NCBI RefSeq assembly: GCF_900187605.1
Contig: NZ_FYEA01000008.1
Coordinates: 62,001 to 126,000, forward strand
Source of the DNA: Pseudomonas sp. Irchel 3H7
GTDB taxonomy: Bacteria > Pseudomonadota > Gammaproteobacteria > Pseudomonadales > Pseudomonadaceae
Direction: 5' to 3'
DNA length: 64,000 bases
The position numbers were made by a program, and so were the translations under genes. Within the stretch, counting starts at the first letter, position 1. Each line of letters starts with the position of its first letter. Of the stretch, positions 27,782 to 36,519 are shown piece by piece. The notes under the pieces were generated by a model. It was not told the origin of the DNA, made no database searches, and saw nothing but the letters and a program-made list of their open reading frames with translations.

Positions 27782-29131
27782 TTATTCCTCGGTCAACGCG
27801 GAGCCGGCCCGGTCGAGCAGCGGTTTGAACAGATAGTTGAGGAGTGAACGTTCGCCGGTGCGCACGAACATTTCTGCCGGCATGCCGGGCTTGATCACCA
27901 GACCGTTGAGTTTTTCCATGGCCTGATCGCTGACGCTGCTGCGCAGGACGTAGTACGGCACGCCGGTTTTCTCGTCGACCATCTGGTCGGCGGAAATCAG
28001 ACTGACTTCACCCGGTACACGCGGGGTTTTGCTCTGATTGAACGCGGTAAACAGAATGTCCACCGGCAAATGCGTGCCGACCTTGTCGATCAGATTGATC
28101 GGCAAGTGCCCTTCCACTTCCAGCGTGGTGCCTTGCGGAACGATCTCCAGCAAGGTTTCACCCTGACGCACCACGGCACCTTCGGTGTGCACGCCGAGGT
28201 TGACCGCGACGCCGTCGGCGGTGGCGATGATTTCGCTGTGCTGCAGGTCGAAACCGGCGGAAGTCAGTTGTTCCGACAGGGTCACGCTTTTCAGCTGCGC
28301 GTCGGCCAGTTGCGTGCGGACTTCCTTCTGGTATTCCTCGGCGTGCTGTTGCAGCTTCAGCCGCGACTCGAGGATGCCCTGTTCCACGCGGCCGCTTTCA
28401 CCGGTGTTTTCCGCCAGTTGCTGCTGCACTTGCGACAGTTGACGCTGGTACTCCATCAAGCGGTTGCGCGGGATGTAGCCGTTGTCCGCCAGCGGTTGCA
28501 GGTTGCTCAGCTGTTGTTGCAGCGAGTCGGCCTGGGCATTCAGATCGGTACGGGCGCGGCGCATGCCGGCCAGTTGCGCGGTGGCGCCTTCGATGCTCGC
28601 ACGCAGTCCGGCCTGCTCGCGGTAGTAGGCCTCGCGACGGCTGCTGAACAGTTGCCGCTGACCTTCCAGCACCAGTGCCAGACGCGGATCCGGATCATTG
28701 CTCAGCTCGGCGGGAAAGGTCACTTGCTTGAGGTTGTCGCGCTCGGCCTGCCAACGCGCGAGACTGGCCCAGGCCATGCGGTACTGCGCCTGCAGCGACT
28801 GCACGTCAGCGGCGACTTGCGTCTGATCGAGGCGGAACAACGGCTGACCCTGCTTCACGATTTCGCCTTCGCGCACCAGAATCCGGCTGACCACGCCGCT
28901 GCTCATCGACTGCACGGCTTTGCGCTTGCCCGAGACCACAACCGTGCCTTGCACCGGAATGCCTTGATCCAGCGGCGCCAACGCCGCCCAAGTGAAGAAA
29001 CTGCCAGCGCCGACGATCGCCAGAATCCAGCCCATGCGCGCGAAGAACTTTGCATCGCGTTCCGGGCGCTCGGTAATGTAGGCGTGTTCCATGCTCGCTT
29101 CGTTTTCAGTGTTCATGCTTGCGCTGCTCAT
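27782..29131 (-). CDS. aprE: Type I secretion membrane fusion protein, HlyD family
   Basis: A 449-residue periplasmic adaptor linking AprD to AprF. One membrane anchor lies at about 34-52 (WILAIVGAGSFFTWAALAP). The lipoyl half-motifs GVVSRILVREGEIVKQGQ near 80 and its partner near 300, a long coiled-coil hairpin at about 115-290, and a C-terminal beta domain with LVIKPGMPAEMFVRTGERS follow. The start ATG at 29131 overlaps the aprD stop by four bases (ATGA), so translation is coupled. Length and order fit AprE/PrtE proteins. Confidence 0.95.
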   Translation of the reverse strand: MSSASMNTENEASMEHAYITERPERDAKFFARMGWILAIVGAGSFFTWAALAPLDQGIPVQGTVVVSGKRKAVQSMSSGVVSRILVREGEIVKQGQPLFRLDQTQVAADVQSLQAQYRMAWASLARWQAERDNLKQVTFPAELSNDPDPRLALVLEGQRQLFSSRREAYYREQAGLRASIEGATAQLAGMRRARTDLNAQADSLQQQLSNLQPLADNGYIPRNRLMEYQRQLSQVQQQLAENTGESGRVEQGILESRLKLQQHAEEYQKEVRTQLADAQLKSVTLSEQLTSAGFDLQHSEIIATADGVAVNLGVHTEGAVVRQGETLLEIVPQGTTLEVEGHLPINLIDKVGTHLPVDILFTAFNQSKTPRVPGEVSLISADQMVDEKTGVPYYVLRSSVSDQAMEKLNGLVIKPGMPAEMFVRTGERSLLNYLFKPLLDRAGSALTEE

Positions 29132-30903
29132 ACACCCGAATTCCTTGTCGAGGGCTGATACTGGCGACTCATGCTGAGCCCGCCCGGTGCCTGTGCAGCT
29201 TTTTCCCGTTGTTGTTCTTGCTGGCCGGAAAGTGCCTTGAGCACGTCCTGACTCGGGCCGAAGGCTTGCAGACGCCCGTCATTGAGGACCAGCAATTTGT
29301 CCGCCTGGGCCAGCACTGAAGAGCGATGCGTCACCAGCACCACCGTGGTGCCTTGCGCTTTAAGCGCGGCAATGGCGCTGGCCAGTGCCGCTTCACCGAC
29401 GGTGTCGAGGTTGGAATTCGGTTCATCCAGCACCACCAGGCTCGGCGTGCCGTACATCGAACGCGCCAGTGCCACACGCTGCTTCTGGCCGCCGGACAAG
29501 CCACTGCCGTCCTCGCCCAGTTGCGTGTCGTAACCTTGCGGCAGACGCAGGATCATTTCGTGCACGCCAGCCTGTTGCGCGGCGGCGACGACTTTCTGTG
29601 GATCAGCCTCGCTGAAACGGGCGATGTTTTCGGCGATGCTGCCGCTGAACAGTTCGATGTCTTGCGGCAGATAACCGATGTAGGGGCCGAGCTGGTCGCG
29701 GTTCCAGCGATGAATATCCGCGCCATCGAGGCGCACGGTGCCGCCGAGGGTTGGCCAGACACCGACCAGCACACGGGCCAGCGTCGATTTGCCGGACCCG
29801 GATGCACCGAGCACGCCCAGTACTTCGCCGGCATTCAGATTGAAATTGACCATTTGCAACGTAGCCGTGCGTTGCCCCGGTGGGCCGGCGCTGACCTGTT
29901 CGAAAGTAATCTGGCCTTTTGGCGCCGGCAGCGCCATGGCGTCGTCACTCGGCGGGAACGCTTGCAGCAGCGCATCGAGACGACGGTAAGCCAGCTTCGC
30001 CCCGCTCCACTGCTTCCACACGGCAATCAACTGATCGATCGGGCTCAGTACACGACCCATCAAGATCGAACCGGCGATCATCATCCCGGCGGTCATGTCA
30101 CCCTTGATCACCAGCAATGCGCCCAGGCCCAAGACCAGCGATTGCAGGCACAGGCGCAGGGTTTTACTCACAGAGCTGATCACCGCACCGGTGTCGCTGG
30201 CCTGATTCTGCAGACCGAGGAAGCGCGAGTGCACCTGGAACCAGCGCTTGCGCAGGGAACCGAGCATGCCCATCGCCTGAATGGTTTCGGCGTTGTGCAA
30301 ATGGCTGGTGGCCAACTGGCTGGACTTCTGCGAATAACCGGCGGCTTCGCCCAGTGGCTTTTTGGTCATGTATTCGTTGAGGCAGGCCAGCCCGATCAGC
30401 AACAGTGCGCCTGCGGTGGCGAGCACGCCGAGCCAGACGTTGAACAGGTAAATCACGAACAGATAGACCGGGAACCACGGCGCATCGAAAAACGCGAACA
30501 GCGCCGGCCCGGTAACGAATTGACGAATGTGCGTGAGGTCGCCCAGCGACTGCCCGGCGTTGCCCTCGCCCTTGAACAGGTTGCGTTCGAACGCCGCTTG
30601 ATAAACACGCAGGTTGAAGCGGCGCTCCAACTGGCTGCCGATGCGAATCACGATAAAGCTGCGGATCACTTCCAGCATGCCGATGAAGGCAAAGAAGCCG
30701 ACGACCATCAACGACAGCATCGCCAGGGTCGTTTCGTTCTGCGACGACAGCACCCGGTCATAGACCTGGAGCATATAGATGGAGGGCACCAGCATCAGCA
30801 CGTTAATCAGCGCGGTAAAGCAACCGACGCTGATCAGGATACTTTTATAGTCACCCAATGCCTTGATTAAGGGAGCGGTGGCTGGGGCCTTCGCCATCTT
30901 CAT
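29128..30903 (-). CDS. aprD: Type I secretion ABC transporter (permease-ATPase)
   Basis: A 591-residue inner-membrane exporter with a fused ATPase. The N-terminal half has six membrane segments (starting at about 22-45 and 60-82). The ATPase half has Walker A GASGSGKST at 366-374, signature LSGGQKQR near 475 and Walker B LVVLDEPNSNLD near 495. There is no C39 peptidase domain, as expected for RTX protease/lipase exporters. The start ATG 30903 follows AGGA at proper spacing. It is separated from inh by 209 bases without a gene, and it overlaps aprE. Confidence 0.95.
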   Translation of the reverse strand: MKMAKAPATAPLIKALGDYKSILISVGCFTALINVLMLVPSIYMLQVYDRVLSSQNETTLAMLSLMVVGFFAFIGMLEVIRSFIVIRIGSQLERRFNLRVYQAAFERNLFKGEGNAGQSLGDLTHIRQFVTGPALFAFFDAPWFPVYLFVIYLFNVWLGVLATAGALLLIGLACLNEYMTKKPLGEAAGYSQKSSQLATSHLHNAETIQAMGMLGSLRKRWFQVHSRFLGLQNQASDTGAVISSVSKTLRLCLQSLVLGLGALLVIKGDMTAGMMIAGSILMGRVLSPIDQLIAVWKQWSGAKLAYRRLDALLQAFPPSDDAMALPAPKGQITFEQVSAGPPGQRTATLQMVNFNLNAGEVLGVLGASGSGKSTLARVLVGVWPTLGGTVRLDGADIHRWNRDQLGPYIGYLPQDIELFSGSIAENIARFSEADPQKVVAAAQQAGVHEMILRLPQGYDTQLGEDGSGLSGGQKQRVALARSMYGTPSLVVLDEPNSNLDTVGEAALASAIAALKAQGTTVVLVTHRSSVLAQADKLLVLNDGRLQAFGPSQDVLKALSGQQEQQREKAAQAPGGLSMSRQYQPSTRNSGV

Positions 30904-31112
30904 TGATTATTCCTGGAAAATATTTCCCGCCATTCATTGGCAAGATTCGAATTAATGATCCGTGCAACGTCGGAACTTGCTTTTTTCGTCTACCGCTTAC
31001 ACTTTCATAACAACTTGCGCGATTAACTGCGGTGCAGTTGCCATTCAGCGTTTCTTATAACCATTGCGTGGCGCTTTATATTAAAACCTTGTCGCCGTTT
31101 GAATAATCAAGG
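30904..31112. other. Intergenic stretch between inh and aprD
   Basis: About 209 bases, lower in G+C than the flanks, with no open frame worth calling and no strong terminator. It may hold a secondary promoter for aprDEF or a processing site in a longer aprX-inh-aprDEF message. I see no recognisable operator. Confidence 0.4.
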
Positions 31113-31535
31113 CTATTGCGCTGCGCGCTCAAGCGTAATCACCAGACCCGATTTCAAAGTCGCCAGATAAAGCCCGTCACGTTGTCGGCTGAAAAACTGG
31201 ATTCTTGAGCCTTCTTTACCGGTGATCGCGATACCGTCCGGCTCAGGAAACCAGCCGATCGGGGTTTCTTCAAGCCATGCACCCAGGCAGTCGGCGCCTT
31301 TGCCCAAGGTTTTGTTGGCTGCCAATTCCACGAGGCACGTATTCGAAGGCTTGTCCTGTTGTTTTAGCGCTTCTCGATCATCATCCCGGGTAGACAATGT
31401 CGCTTGCCACTGTCCGGCAAACACCGAGGGTTCTTCGAGTCTGAGGCTGCTTGCCATGCTGGTTTCTCCTGAAATCATGATGAGCGCCGCCGAAAGCCAC
31501 GCCGCTACCTTGTAGGTAAAAGCTTTACTGATCAT
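31113..31535 (-). CDS. inh: Periplasmic inhibitor of the alkaline metalloprotease
   Basis: A 140-residue protein of the AprI/Inh family, a small beta-barrel that binds the serralysin active site and protects the cell from leaked protease. A signal peptide covers about 1-28 (ending SMA), after which SSLRLEEPSVFAGQW begins the mature protein; in the family the N-terminal SSLR strand inserts into the active-site cleft. Two cysteines (C67 and C83) would form the conserved disulfide. It lies 93 bases downstream of aprX on the same strand, as in other fluorescent pseudomonads. The start ATG 31535 has GGAG about 12 bases upstream. Confidence 0.93.
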   Translation of the reverse strand: MISKAFTYKVAAWLSAALIMISGETSMASSLRLEEPSVFAGQWQATLSTRDDDREALKQQDKPSNTCLVELAANKTLGKGADCLGAWLEETPIGWFPEPDGIAITGKEGSRIQFFSRQRDGLYLATLKSGLVITLERAAQ

Positions 31536-31628
31536 GGGAATATTCGCTCCGGCGTGTAGCCTTGCTTACCTGTTAATACGATGCAAGCAAAGAAAGCGGC
31601 GCATCACGCGCCGCTTTCCATTTCTACA

Positions 31629-33074
31629 TCACGCCACGATGTCGCTGGTCGCTGCCTGGCCAACGGTGCTGACCTGGAAGTCGGCCACGCCGTGCCCGGA
31701 GAAGTCCACCGAGAGCAGGCTGTTGCCGCCCGACGACGTCAGGACCGCGTCACCGGCAGCACCGGTGAAGCTGCTGACGAAGTGCAGGCCGGCACCGTTG
31801 GTGATGCCAGTCAGGTCGATTTTGTCCAGACCGCTGACGAAATCGAGGATCTGATCGATCGTACCTGGCTTGGAATCGGAACTGGCCGCGAACACAAAGG
31901 TGTCCGAACCAGCACCGCCCCACAACTTGTCAGCACCGCCAGCGCCGTAGAGGATGTCGTTGCCGGCACCACCCTTGAGCTCGTTGGCCACGCTGTTGCC
32001 GATCAGCAGATCGCTACCCGAGCCGCCAATGGCGTTCTCGATGATCGCGCCCTTGGCGATGGACACGTTACCTACCATGCCGCCAACGTCGGAGAACGAG
32101 GCGTCATTGAGGTTGATCTTCTGGTTCTGAGTGAAACCCGAGAAGTCCAGAGTATCTTTGCCGCCCGCGTCCCACACCGAGAACACCACTTTGTCACTCG
32201 ACGACGAAGCGCTGAGGAAATCGCGGCCAGTGTTGGAGTTGAAGCCGTAGGTGGTGTCACCGGTACGGGTGGTCAGGTTGGCACCGTAGAGCTTCTGGAT
32301 GGCAGCGATATCGTCCATTAGCGGGCCGGACGAATACGCTTCGACCCCGCCCTTGCTGAAGTTCTGATTGGTGTTGCTTTCGCTCCAGTAGCTCATGACG
32401 CTGTAGCCGCGGGTGTCCTGCCCGTAGGACGCGTCGTTGTAGGTCGGGTTGCCATTACCGGCGTTGTAGTCGCCAGGGTGAGCGAGACCCAGGCTGTGAC
32501 CAATTTCGTGAGTCAGGGTCTGACGACCGTAGTTGTTCAGATCCGGATTCTTGTTCTGCGTGTAGCCACTGTTGATCAGGTACCACGAGGTGCCGTCATA
32601 ACCGGCGCCAGTGCCTGGCAGATAAGCGAACGCTGCAGCGCCATCCTGGCCACCGCTGTAGTTACCGAAGGTCATGTGGCCGTCACCGCCCGAGGCTTTC
32701 TCGGTGAAGGTCACATTGGCCACGTCAGCCCAGGATTGCATGGCGAGCTTGGCCTGGGCTTGTTGTTGTGCACTGAACTGACTGAACCCGGTGATCCCGT
32801 GCTTGTACATCGTGCTGGACGATGCCGAAGTCAGGAACGTATAGGTGAGTTCGATCTTGCCGCTGCCGTCCTTGTCCTGGTAGGCAGCACCGTCGCGCAG
32901 CAACTGGGTGGCGGCCTGGTCGACGGAGTAGGAGGGTTTGCCATTGACCGTGAGGTTGCCGCCACGGTCGTACTGATGGCTGAAGCTATTGATCTGGTTA
33001 TACGCCGAGCTGAAGGCTGACAGCTGGAAAGCCTGTTCGGCAGTATCAATAGCATTCGCTTTAACTTTCGACAT
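31629..33074 (-). CDS. aprX: Serralysin-type alkaline metalloprotease, type I secreted
   Basis: A 481-residue extracellular zinc protease (also called AprA). The zinc site is H189-E190-x-x-H193-x5-H199 in HEIGHSLGLAHP, with the Met-turn SVMSYW (M227, Y229). RTX calcium repeats at about 360-405 include GGAGNDILYGAGGADKLWGGAGSDTF (position given; key GGxGxD units visible). The C-terminus ends in DIVA, a type I secretion signal for AprDEF. A propeptide of ~15 residues precedes the catalytic domain. The ATG at 33074 has AAGGAAG at ideal spacing; longer frames upstream lack support. An RsmA/E-type hairpin covers this start (see that entry). It is the major heat-stable milk-spoilage protease in relatives and heads the locus. 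Confidence 0.96.
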   Translation of the reverse strand: MSKVKANAIDTAEQAFQLSAFSSAYNQINSFSHQYDRGGNLTVNGKPSYSVDQAATQLLRDGAAYQDKDGSGKIELTYTFLTSASSSTMYKHGITGFSQFSAQQQAQAKLAMQSWADVANVTFTEKASGGDGHMTFGNYSGGQDGAAAFAYLPGTGAGYDGTSWYLINSGYTQNKNPDLNNYGRQTLTHEIGHSLGLAHPGDYNAGNGNPTYNDASYGQDTRGYSVMSYWSESNTNQNFSKGGVEAYSSGPLMDDIAAIQKLYGANLTTRTGDTTYGFNSNTGRDFLSASSSSDKVVFSVWDAGGKDTLDFSGFTQNQKINLNDASFSDVGGMVGNVSIAKGAIIENAIGGSGSDLLIGNSVANELKGGAGNDILYGAGGADKLWGGAGSDTFVFAASSDSKPGTIDQILDFVSGLDKIDLTGITNGAGLHFVSSFTGAAGDAVLTSSGGNSLLSVDFSGHGVADFQVSTVGQAATSDIVA

Positions 33075-33093
33075 AAACACACTTCCTTGTTTA
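33074..33093 (-). promoter_or_regulatory. RsmA/RsmE (CsrA-family) binding hairpin over the aprX start
   Basis: In message sense UAAACA (33093-33088) and UGUUUA (33079-33074) form a 6-bp stem presenting the loop AGGAAGUG. ACAAGGAAGU (33090-33081) matches the reported RsmE consensus A/UCANGGANGU/A at every fixed position. The GGA is also the ribosome binding site and the stem includes the A of the start codon. Gac/Rsm control of aprA is known in related strains. Confidence 0.75.
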
Positions 33094-33422
33094 GCAATGG
33101 AACAGTTTTTGTCCGACAGGACGATCTCTGGCGAGGTCGTCCTATCACTCGCCCAATGAAGGCGTAAGAAACCTGACACAATTTGAAATCTGCCGTAAAG
33201 GATTTTTTTGGGATCAAATCGGACTGTTTCGGGAAACTGCCGTAAACAAAGCGTGCGGAGGTGAAAGAATGTTTTAGTTGCGGAGCTTTTGCCTAATTGT
33301 CTGACGATTTTCTATTTAAATATTAAATATGGGTAAGTTGTTTTTTGTTAGGCGCGTCTCACTTTCCTGCACTTTATTAGTGCGATGCCAGTGTATTGAT
33401 ATCAACCAAATGGCTCATCCAA
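33094..33422. promoter_or_regulatory. Upstream region of aprX
   Basis: About 330 bases without a gene. A strongly AT-rich core (about 33290-33350, including ATTTAAATATTAAAT) probably contains the aprX promoter and leaves a long 5' leader. No exact sigma factor site can be assigned by eye. Confidence 0.5.
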
Positions 33423-33520
33423 ACTGTAAGAGCTGACGAGTGAAACGAGGCTGCGATCTTTTGACTTTGCCTTTCAAAAGCAAGATCAAAAGATCGCAGC
33501 CTGCGGCAGCGCCTACAGGG
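33423..33520. repeat. REPIN-like inverted repeat, family B variant
   Basis: The left arm has the variant GAGCTGACGAGTGAAACGAG and the right arm the standard GATCGCAGCCTGCGGCAGC. It is the mirror case of 18116-18209, where the variant is in the right arm. It lies just after the potF-like stop, between that gene and the aprX promoter region. Confidence 0.85.
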
Positions 33521-33530
33521 GAAAAGCGGA

Positions 33531-34616
33531 TCAGCTACCGGTGCGTATCTTGTTCCACACGCGAGTGCGGATCCGGTCGATATTCAACGGCATCGCCTCC
33601 AGCGCAAACAATTTGCCCATCATCTCCGGGCTCGGATACACCTTGGTGTCGTTCTTGATGGCCGGGTCGATCAGGCTGTCCGCCTGCTCATTGCCATTGG
33701 CGTAATGCACGTAGTTGCTGATGCCGGCCATCACGTCCGGGCGGAGCAGGTAGTTCATGAACGCATAACCAGCCTTCTCGTCCGGCGCGTCGGCGGGCAT
33801 GGCGACCATGTCGAACCAGATCGCTGCGCCCTCCTTGGGAATCGCGTAGCCGATGTTGACGCCATTCTTCGCTTCTTTGGCGCGGTTCTCGGCTTGCAGG
33901 ATGTCACCGGAGAAACCGACCGCCACGCAAATATCGCCGTTGGCCAGATCGCTGGTGTATTTCGAGGAATGGAAGTAGCTGACATACGGCCGCACTTTCA
34001 TCAGCAGCGCCTCGGCCTTTTTATAGTCCTCGGGATTTTTGCTGTGGTGCGGCAGGCCCAAGTAGTTAAGCGCTGCCGGGAGCAGTTCCGGGCCGTTGTC
34101 GAGGATCGCCACGCCGCACTTCTGCAGCTTTTCCATGTACTCGGGCTTGAAGATCAGATCCCAGGAGTCCACCGGTGCGTTGTCGCCCAGCACCGCTTTG
34201 ACTTTGGCGATGTTGTAGCCGATGCCGGTGCTGCCCCACAGGTAGGGAAAGCCGTGTTCGTTGTTCGGGTCATTGGTTTGCAGGGCTTTGAGCAGCACCG
34301 GATTGAGATTCTTCCAGTTCGGCAACTGGCTCTTGTCGAGTTTCTTCAGCGCCCCACCCTGAATCTGCCGAGCCATGAAGTGGTTGGACGGAAACACCAC
34401 GTCGTAACCGGATTTGCCGGTCATCAACTTGCCGTCGAGCGTTTCGTTGCTGTCGTAGACGTCATAAGTGACACCCACGCCGGTCTCTTTTTCGAAGTTC
34501 TTGGTGGTGTCCGGTGCGATGTAGTCGGACCAGTTGTAAACCTTGACCGTTTCCGCTGCCTGAGCAAGGGAAACGGCGAGCATCAGCGGTGCCAGAGCGA
34601 GGGTCTTGCGGATCAT
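33531..34616 (-). CDS. PotF-like polyamine ABC transporter periplasmic binding protein
   Basis: A 361-residue solute-binding protein for putrescine or spermidine. A signal peptide covers about 1-20 (ending AQA), followed by the typical ETVKVYNWSDYIAPDT start of PotF/SpuD mature proteins. Other PotF features are SGYDVVFPSNHFMARQ near 75 and IPKEGAAIWFDMVAMP near 265. The start ATG 34616 has AGGAA upstream; an in-frame extension to 34658 would disrupt the signal peptide. No permease or ATPase genes are adjacent, so it probably feeds a transporter encoded elsewhere. It is the last gene after the PuuB-like oxidase and the cupin gene. Confidence 0.92.
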   Translation of the reverse strand: MIRKTLALAPLMLAVSLAQAAETVKVYNWSDYIAPDTTKNFEKETGVGVTYDVYDSNETLDGKLMTGKSGYDVVFPSNHFMARQIQGGALKKLDKSQLPNWKNLNPVLLKALQTNDPNNEHGFPYLWGSTGIGYNIAKVKAVLGDNAPVDSWDLIFKPEYMEKLQKCGVAILDNGPELLPAALNYLGLPHHSKNPEDYKKAEALLMKVRPYVSYFHSSKYTSDLANGDICVAVGFSGDILQAENRAKEAKNGVNIGYAIPKEGAAIWFDMVAMPADAPDEKAGYAFMNYLLRPDVMAGISNYVHYANGNEQADSLIDPAIKNDTKVYPSPEMMGKLFALEAMPLNIDRIRTRVWNKIRTGS

Positions 34617-34674
34617 GGATCGATTCCTGTGTGGGTTTTCTTTTTTGTTGGCAGGCAATCAAAGGATCAAACAA

Positions 34675-35019
34675 TCAGAAAATCAGCACGTAGCTCTTGC
34701 GCACGGTTTCCTGGATATCCCAGATACCGAGCGTGTTGGCCGGCAACATCAGTGCGTCGCCACCTTGTATGTGCAGGGTTTCGCCGCCACCGTCGGGGGT
34801 GAACGTGCAACGCCCGGAAATGAAATGGCAGAACTCTTGCGCGGTGATCTGCCGGCGCCAGCGGCCCGGAGTGCATTCCCAAACGCCGGTTTCGACGCCG
34901 TCGTCGCGCTCGACGCTGGTGGTCGAAGCAATCGCCACCGGTTCGCCGAGGGGGACGGCCACCGGGCTGGATTCATCGAGTGGCAGGGTTGCAGTGTTTT
35001 TGAACTGGGTAATGCTCAT
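34675..35019 (-). CDS. Cupin-domain protein (DUF861/EutQ-like)
   Basis: A 114-residue single cupin. The second half shows the cupin core: AQEFCHFISGRCTFTP, then GGETLHIQGGDALMLPANT, ending VRKSYVLIF. It resembles small cupins found beside polyamine or amine oxidases (PuuR-cupin or EutQ-like). Its function is unknown; it may bind a metal or a small product of the oxidase. The ATG at 35019 lies about 40 bases after the oxidase stop, with potF-like 58 bases downstream, so these three genes look like one operon. A longer frame reaching 35253 overlaps the oxidase and is not supported. Confidence 0.85.
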   Translation of the reverse strand: MSITQFKNTATLPLDESSPVAVPLGEPVAIASTTSVERDDGVETGVWECTPGRWRRQITAQEFCHFISGRCTFTPDGGGETLHIQGGDALMLPANTLGIWDIQETVRKSYVLIF

Positions 35020-35060
35020 GGTCTGACCTGTCTTTGGGCTTTCTTGAATTAATTCGACGC

Positions 35061-36467
35061 TCAATGCATGAAACCTTCCATGAAGCCCGCGACCTGGCTG
35101 GCGAGTTTGCGCCGCCATGGCGCGGTCGCCGGGTTGGCCAGGGTCTGGTCTTCGTGGACGAAACTTTTGATGATCGCGTTGTAGCCGAGCCAGCGGCACG
35201 GCTCTGGCTCCCAGGCCCGCAGTGCGTGAATCCCGCCGTCCGGCAGCACCCACGGCTGATGGGTGAGTTCGGTGTCGCGCTCAAGAATCAGCTCCGCGAG
35301 GGTGCGCCCGCCGAGATTGCTCGCGCCGACGCCCTCCCCGCCATAACCGCCGGACAGCGCGATGCCATTGGCGCGATCGCAAAGCATGTGCGGCTTGAAG
35401 TGCCGGGACATGCCGAGGTTGCCGCCCCAGGCGTGGGTGATCTGCACGTTTTTCAGTTGCGGGAACAGTTCGCCGAACAGATAGCGGCGCAGCTCGACCT
35501 CATCGCGGGTCAGATCGAAGTTATGCCGCAACTTGCCGGCAAACTGATAACCACCACGGGCGCCAAAGATCAGGCGGTTATCCGCGCTGCGCTGGCCGTA
35601 AGTGACTTGGCGGCTGAATTCGCTGAAGGCTTGGCCGCGATTGAGGCCAATTTCCTCCCAGGTTGCCGCCGACAAGGGTTCGGTGGCGACAATCAGACTT
35701 TGCACCGGCAACTGATAACGGCCCAGCGGCGGCAACGTCACCGAATAACCTTCGACGGCCGGCACGATCCAGCGACTGCGCACGCTGGCTTTCGCCGTGC
35801 GCAAACTGCCCGACTGCCAATGGGTGACCGGGCTGTTTTCGTAGATCTTCACGCCCATGTTTTGCACGGTGCGCGCCAGGCCGCGAACCAGTTTCGCCGG
35901 GTGGATGGTCGCCACGTGTGGCGCGTAAATCCCGCCATAGGGTTTGGCCACACGGATCTGCTGGGCCAGTTGTTCGGGGCTGAGCCAGCGGTAATCGTCG
36001 TCGGTCAGGCCCTGGGCATGTAGTTTGGCCAGATACTCACGCAGCGTGGCTTCCTGCTCCGGATAGCGCGCCGCGCAATACAGCACGCCGCCCTTGCGGT
36101 AATCGCAGTCGATGCCTTCGCGCTCGAGAACAATTTCCACTTCATCGGGAATGCTGTGCAGCAGATCGAAGGACGCGCGGCGTTGCTCTGGCGACAGCCC
36201 GGCCAGCAAGCGATCCTCGCCGAGCAGGTTGCCCATCAGCCAGCCACCATTGCGACCGGAGGCACCGAAACCGGCGGTTTGTGCTTCGACAATCGCAATG
36301 TCGAGGCCCGGCGCGAGTTTCTTCAGGTAGTACGCCGTCCACAGGCCGGTGTAGCCGGCGCCGATGATCGCCACGTCGACGTCCAGATCTCGCTCAAGCT
36401 CGGGCCGCGCGGTCAGCGGCTCATCGAGTTGATCCATCCACAAACTGATAGTGCGCCACGCCGGCAT
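35061..36467 (-). CDS. FAD-dependent amine oxidase, PuuB/PauB-like (gamma-glutamylpolyamine oxidase family)
   Basis: A 468-residue DAO-family flavoenzyme. The FAD-binding motif is IIGAGYTGLWTAYYL near residue 32, followed by GASGRNGGW near 66, which is typical of PuuB. The C-terminal SGGYGGEGVGASNLGGRTLAELI is the flavin-contacting region (residues about 395-418). It probably oxidises gamma-glutamylputrescine or a related amine to an aldehyde with release of ammonia. The ATG at 36467 has GGAG six bases upstream; a GTG at 36482 is a weaker choice. The genes after it encode a cupin and a polyamine-binding protein, and the gene before it an AraC-type regulator, which supports a role in polyamine use. 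Confidence 0.88.
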   Translation of the reverse strand: MPAWRTISLWMDQLDEPLTARPELERDLDVDVAIIGAGYTGLWTAYYLKKLAPGLDIAIVEAQTAGFGASGRNGGWLMGNLLGEDRLLAGLSPEQRRASFDLLHSIPDEVEIVLEREGIDCDYRKGGVLYCAARYPEQEATLREYLAKLHAQGLTDDDYRWLSPEQLAQQIRVAKPYGGIYAPHVATIHPAKLVRGLARTVQNMGVKIYENSPVTHWQSGSLRTAKASVRSRWIVPAVEGYSVTLPPLGRYQLPVQSLIVATEPLSAATWEEIGLNRGQAFSEFSRQVTYGQRSADNRLIFGARGGYQFAGKLRHNFDLTRDEVELRRYLFGELFPQLKNVQITHAWGGNLGMSRHFKPHMLCDRANGIALSGGYGGEGVGASNLGGRTLAELILERDTELTHQPWVLPDGGIHALRAWEPEPCRWLGYNAIIKSFVHEDQTLANPATAPWRRKLASQVAGFMEGFMH

Positions 36468-36519
36468 GCAAGACTCCGCCACTGAAAACCTTCGATGGCG
36501 TCGATCCTAGTGGCTGTGC

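Noticed and set aside
34675..35253. A longer start for the cupin gene
   Set aside because: The extra part overlaps the PuuB-like oxidase gene and reads as an out-of-frame shadow; the ATG at 35019 gives a complete cupin.
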